From positions 1,050,348 to 1,114,347 of the forward strand of contig NZ_JAERQJ010000001.1 of NCBI RefSeq assembly GCF_016735115.1: DNA of 64,000 nucleotides, read 5' to 3'. The notes below the pieces were generated by a model. It searched no databases and was not told the DNA's origin. It saw only the letters and a list, made by a program, of their open reading frames with translations. The number at the start of each line of letters is the position of its first letter. Position 1 is the stretch's first letter. The translations under genes were made by a program, and so were the position numbers. Of the stretch, positions 62,101-64,000 are shown one piece after another. The stretch is from Aquimarina mytili. Lineage in GTDB: Bacteria; Bacteroidota; Bacteroidia; Flavobacteriales; Flavobacteriaceae.

Positions 62101-64000
62101 TAGCCTTTACTGAGACTACTGCTACTGTTGCTGATGGTACCGTTACCTTCCAATGGCAGAGTAGTACTACCGGAGCTGCAGGACCGTTTACTGATATTGC
62201 AGGGGCCACGACAGCTACTTTTGATAGTGGCGTGTTAACTCAAGACACTTGGTTCCAAAGAGTAGATACGAGTACGTTAAATACGATAGCATGTACAGCC
62301 ACGACCAATGTGATTGCAGTGACAGTAAATAACATTACAGCTGGCGTAATTGCAGCGGATGAGACGATTTGTGAAGGTGGAGATCCAATAGCCTTTACCG
62401 AGACTACGGCTACTGTTGCTGATGGTACCGTTACCTTCCAATGGCAGAGTAGTACTACTGGAGCTGCAGGACCGTTTACTGATATTGCAGGGGCCACGAC
62501 AGCCACTTTTGATAGTGGCGTGTTAACTCAAGACACTTGGTTCCAAAGAGTAGATACGAGTACCTTAAATACGATAGCGTGTACAGCCACCACCAACGTG
62601 ATTGCAGTGACAGTAAATAACATTACAGCAGGAGTAATTGCAGCCGATGAGACGATTTGTGAGGGTGGAGATCCAATAGCTTTTACCGAGACTACGGCTA
62701 CTGTTGCTGATGGTACGGTGACCTTCCAATGGCAGAGTAGTACGACTGGAGCAGCAGGACCTTTTGCAGATATTGCAGGGGCCACTACAGCTACTTTTGA
62801 TAGTGGCGTGTTAACTCAAGACACTTGGTTCCAAAGAGTAGATACATCTACCTTAAATACAGTGGCCTGTACGGCAACGACCAATGTAGTTGCAGTGACA
62901 GTAAATAACATTACAGCAGGAGTGATTGCAGCCGATGAGACAATCTGTGAGGGTGGTGATCCAATAGCCTTTACCGAGACTACGGCTACCGTTGCTGATG
63001 GTACGGTGACCTTCCAATGGCAGAGTAGTACCACTGGAGCAGCAGGACCGTTTACTGATATTGCAGGGGCCACGACAGCCACTTTTGATAGTGGCGTGTT
63101 AACTCAAGACACTTGGTTCCAAAGAGTAGATACATCTACCTTAAATACGATAGCGTGTACAGCCACCACCAACGTGATTGCAGTGACAGTAAATAACATT
63201 ACAGCTGGCGTGATTGCAGCGGATGAGACGATTTGTGAGGGAGGAGATCCAATAGCTTTTACCGAGACCACGGCTACCGTTGCCGATGGTACGGTTACCT
63301 TCCAATGGCAGAGTAGTACGACTGGAGCTGCAGGACCGTTTACTGATATTGCAGGAGAGACATTATCAACATACAACAGTCCCGCCTTAACCCAGGATAC
63401 CTGGTTCCAAAGAGTAGATACGAGTACGTTAAATACGATAGCGTGTACAGCCACGACCAATGTGATTGCAGTGATAGTAAATAACATTACAGCTGGCGTG
63501 ATTGCAGCGGATGAGACGATTTGTGAGGGTGGAGATCCAATAGCCTTTACTGAGACCACGGCTACTGTTGCTGATGGTACCGTTACCTTCCAATGGCAGA
63601 GTAGTACTACTGGAGCTGCAGGACCTTTTGCAGATATTGCAGGGGCCACGACAGCCACTTTTGATAGTGGAGTCTTAACCCAGGATACCTGGTTCCAAAG
63701 AGTGGATACGTCTACCTTAAATACGATAGCATGTACAGTCACGACCAACGTGATTGCAGTGACAGTAAATAACATTACAGCTGGCGTGATTGCAGCCGAT
63801 GAGACGATTTGTGAGGGAGGAGATCCAATAGCTTTTACTGAGACCACGGCTACTGTTGCCGATGGTACGGTGACCTTCCAATGGCAGAGTAGTACCACTG
63901 GAGCAGCAGGACCGTTTACTGATATTGCAGGGGCCACGACAGCCACTTTTGATAGTGGCGTGTTAACTCAAGACACTTGGTTCCAAAGAGTAGATACATC
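56124..64000 (+). CDS. Giant secreted repeat protein, 3' end outside window
   Basis: At least 2625 codons are open to the window edge. The N-terminus has a signal peptide (cleaved after QTRAQ, residue about 33), then beta-sandwich domains, a P-domain-like segment (about 589-716, ITITFDATHTYVSDLGFF, GGWAVQIYDC), and Asp-rich thrombospondin type 3 repeats from about residue 1010 (DLDDDNDGILDTAENSLGVD, DSDGDGVPNHFDLDSDNDGI) that would bind calcium. From residue 1880 come identical Ig-like units of 96 residues, each with two Cys (ETICEGGD, IACTATTN) and FQWQSS. It is probably a surface adhesin or gliding-type protein; a T9SS domain would be expected beyond the edge. Start 56124 or 56130. Confidence 0.9.
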   Translation, partial: MFMKKITFPANQKTRVLLFSVFLVCMIFQTRAQVVTTWGSLSGTVPENNFLTSSLSAVGDGTTFVTVDITRTPSATVGGAVNAIPPALTLANSFNNSRVTVGVSGNTYTYTFSEPVYVILSSQEHSDFVRTENIKISSPDAGALFSGNLTGAQAGHFINNNNTSEIHIGSNASITAAGTYWTVQSSIAVTTLSVEYYVTDAAEAASGEPFTLNLAPLPFVRLDDTNATGAGGINLNSTACATGWEPLDNTNTGATSDLVAPHGIQSMTVTLTNPQDIGQEELTMNGGFTGILVSGNNTTTVTISNDGNATESEFRSALDDIFYLNNLVNPTIGPNRLIDVQITDIYGNTSNIATASFPITRGPQSGTTSGPLIIFTGDGPTDLFTGMDGTEDSGGTWVDVSATGALTGSIVDEATLPLGGSIFRYDVTGAAPCSNASTTVVVIKMSNTEIALTSPSACGELVTTYTNPLESANSDDPIFVFDSGSGELVCPAGGVGTIYDWYIFNPTTNSYDPFALGSTPTQTGLADGGYLVVRNDGGTVEEGRAWIWNSSLVMDAGPDQVACAGDTVNLAGAGTVTNPTYTYYDPVPRPFPITATTQITITFDATHTYVSDLGFFTVAPDGTTTVTLGPNQGNACNPGDDVTSLTFTSNTVNDIFNFCELPLQAPLTGTYDQYFDGVGTFSIDWSPFIGFDARQGGWAVQIYDCVPADTGSLDGVTIVFDDGLGNVATYTSGSISVPINDNSCTPALASIYVVPFTPATPGVDNSISLSDGIGVGGAGGYEWSYSTAGPAGPWSGSFENNTLTPSRIVNETTWFRIIGDNGVSCATEDVVQITVTNPPNSGTGTDEYACAGDAVVNLNALLSGADIGGAWSVSGTSPDNPGGDFSAVAGTYDPTTGGVYIFDYTVNATAPCTINAVTSVTVSVQAAPNTGINNTINADGASGVITLFNELLGTPEVGGTWSLDVAGDDPGANFDQGLGTLDSSGLGDGTYIFEYTLTNCTTAMSTVTVIFSALDTDMDGAGDLADLDDDNDGILDTAENSLGVDPSADADMDGIPNYQDFDDNGSATAPVCTDGDLNGICDALDPVFDSDGDGVPNHFDLDSDNDGIYDVVETGGIDTNDDGRADDDDNNTDNTASNGVPTSAGGGVSSPTDTGSDGSFDFLTLDSDGDGCSDANEAYADINADGGDTGIYGPDPATVDPATGLVTSGAPAPAYADPVDGDSDLTDDYQQIGGPDADADGISDACDPVFNDVDNDGVGDAVDLDNDNDGIQDLTECFVEYVDFTGAVVSGAAGPIETITGIDFTSLDATADLTITESGGDLNALSVGGPSGAFNNTDHTPAPGGAIQFISAGASNSNALGNTVDFVLAFNKPVYDIIFHFRGVARSNYQFTGAQHTEELVSSNTVMTYNSGTRILENIAVLPPEVGGNGSIRISASGPAGITQIEWSLIDNTSNPTASGNSLLTFSADCDFDGDGVPNRFDLDADNDGVYDVVEAGGVDSNNDGRHDDDDNNTDNTATNGIPSGTPLSNGIPNPTDTGGDGSRDYLNLDSDGDGCSDANEAYDNANADGGDTGVFGVDPAGGFATIVDANGAVITALPYASPADTNTNTMADYQEVGPDSDNDGISDACDLVFNDIDGDGVGDGNDIDDDGDGILDTVENSLGVDPSADADNDGIPNYQDFDDNGSATTPVCTDGDLNGICDTLDPVFDADGDGVANHFDLDADNDGIPDNVEAQTTGGYIAPIATTPAEYIANNGVNNAYLMTNGGGPGLNPVNTDGPADTIPDYLDTDSDEDTVLDIEENGDTDNAIVVFADADGDGIDDLFDTIDNTVTWDVNDAVTTGDVANLQTVYGDFDNDAAPTPVPLASDLSFRDNCQIIAGVIAADETICEGGDPTAFTETTATSIDAGVITYQWQSSTTGAAGPFTDIAGATTATFDSGVLTQDTWFQRVDTSTLNTIACTATTNVIAVTVNNITAGVIAADETICEGGDPIAFTETTATVADGTVTFQWQSSTTGAAGPFTDIAGATTATFDSGVLTQDTWFQRVDTSTLNTIACTATTNVIAVTVNNITAGVIAADETICEGGDPIAFTETTATVADGTVTFQWQSSTTGAAGPFTDIAGATTATFDSGVLTQDTWFQRVDTSTLNTIACTATTNVIAVTVNNITAGVIAADETICEGGDPIAFTETTATVADGTVTFQWQSSTTGAAGPFADIAGATTATFDSGVLTQDTWFQRVDTSTLNTVACTATTNVVAVTVNNITAGVIAADETICEGGDPIAFTETTATVADGTVTFQWQSSTTGAAGPFTDIAGATTATFDSGVLTQDTWFQRVDTSTLNTIACTATTNVIAVTVNNITAGVIAADETICEGGDPIAFTETTATVADGTVTFQWQSSTTGAAGPFTDIAGETLSTYNSPALTQDTWFQRVDTSTLNTIACTATTNVIAVIVNNITAGVIAADETICEGGDPIAFTETTATVADGTVTFQWQSSTTGAAGPFADIAGATTATFDSGVLTQDTWFQRVDTSTLNTIACTVTTNVIAVTVNNITAGVIAADETICEGGDPIAFTETTATVADGTVTFQWQSSTTGAAGPFTDIAGATTATFDSGVLTQDTWFQRVDT
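59230..61330 (+). repeat. Duplicated thrombospondin type 3 modules
   Basis: The segment around 59230-59470 (GILDTAENSLGVDPSADADM onward) returns at about 61080-61320 with few changes. A second, longer module (59380-59940) is repeated in degraded form at 60535-61090, including SDGDGCSDANEAYxxxNADG. These are internal duplications in the giant surface gene. Confidence 0.85.
61761..64000 (+). repeat. 288-base tandem repeats, seven complete copies and a partial eighth
   Basis: Units start at 61761, 62052, 62340, 62628, 62916, 63204, 63492 and 63780; the first is 291 bases because of an extra codon, all others are 288. Each codes for 96 residues of an Ig-like fold with the core GDPIAFTETTATVADGTVTF. 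Copies are nearly identical at DNA level, but copy 63204 has a variant loop (GETLSTYNSPA in place of GATTATFDSGV). The array continues past the window, so copy number is a lower bound. Confidence 0.97.

Noticed and set aside
61481..63946. Series of minus-strand frames rich in Val, Ala and Pro across the 288-base repeats
   Set aside because: They are antisense to the open frame of the giant surface gene and repeat with its period; the plus strand codes a coherent signal-peptide protein.

Overview
The window looks like a chromosomal segment of a marine Flavobacteriaceae bacterium; Aquimarina or a near relative is my guess from gene content, not from a search. The DNA is AT-rich. Several promoters carry the Bacteroidetes -7 element TANNTTTG. 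Secreted enzymes end in type IX secretion (T9SS) sorting domains, and the two-component and ECF sigma genes are of Bacteroidetes type. I see no rRNA, tRNA, CRISPR array, insertion sequence or prophage.

Layout. 1-3.3 kb: a divergent metal-homeostasis locus (folE and a MerC-like protein on the minus strand; an ABC transporter with a His-rich loop plus a partner protein on the plus strand) around one inverted repeat, with a Fur/Zur-type repressor gene at 6.9-7.3 kb. 3.4-5.1 kb: a 5'-nucleotidase split into two genes in reversed domain order. 5.5-12.9 kb: two secreted serine peptidases, a His/Met-heptad lipoprotein, mnmE and a DUF4870 protein. 12.9-21 kb: nitrogen assimilation (amtB and glnK divergent from gltB-gltD). 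21-32 kb: metabolic and envelope genes, including a GCS2-CBS protein overlapping an aspartoacylase-like gene and an alpha/beta hydrolase with a C-terminal secretion tail. 32-34.4 kb: dnaN, a DinB-like gene and two tandem-repeat tracts. 34.4-43 kb: cobalamin uptake and salvage (btuC, btuF, a PP-loop ATPase, cobC, cobS, cobT, cobU, then a cobalamin riboswitch and btuB). 43-46.8 kb: a C-terminal-processing-type peptidase and an ECF sigma operon with two DUF4252 proteins. 46.9-50.5 kb: purB, a helical repeat protein, a haem-binding protein and a sirtuin. 51-64 kb: a signalling and surface-protein region with a LytTR regulator lacking the phospho-acceptor Asp, two 49-59-residue lipoproteins, a TPR histidine kinase with its response regulator, a 76-residue ORF, and a giant secreted repeat protein that runs off the window.

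How parts work together. The B12 genes describe salvage of imported corrinoids: BtuB and BtuF/BtuC import, CobU/CobT/CobS/CobC rebuild the lower ligand; no corrin-ring synthesis gene is present. AmtB, the P-II protein and GltBD form an ammonium uptake and assimilation block. The regulatory observations I rate highest are a TGTAAC-N16-CGTC promoter found both before the ECF sigma gene and before the distant DUF4870 gene; the inverted repeat covering both divergent promoters of the metal locus, with a second copy at 5.4 kb; and the tiny tandem lipoproteins beside the TPR histidine kinase.
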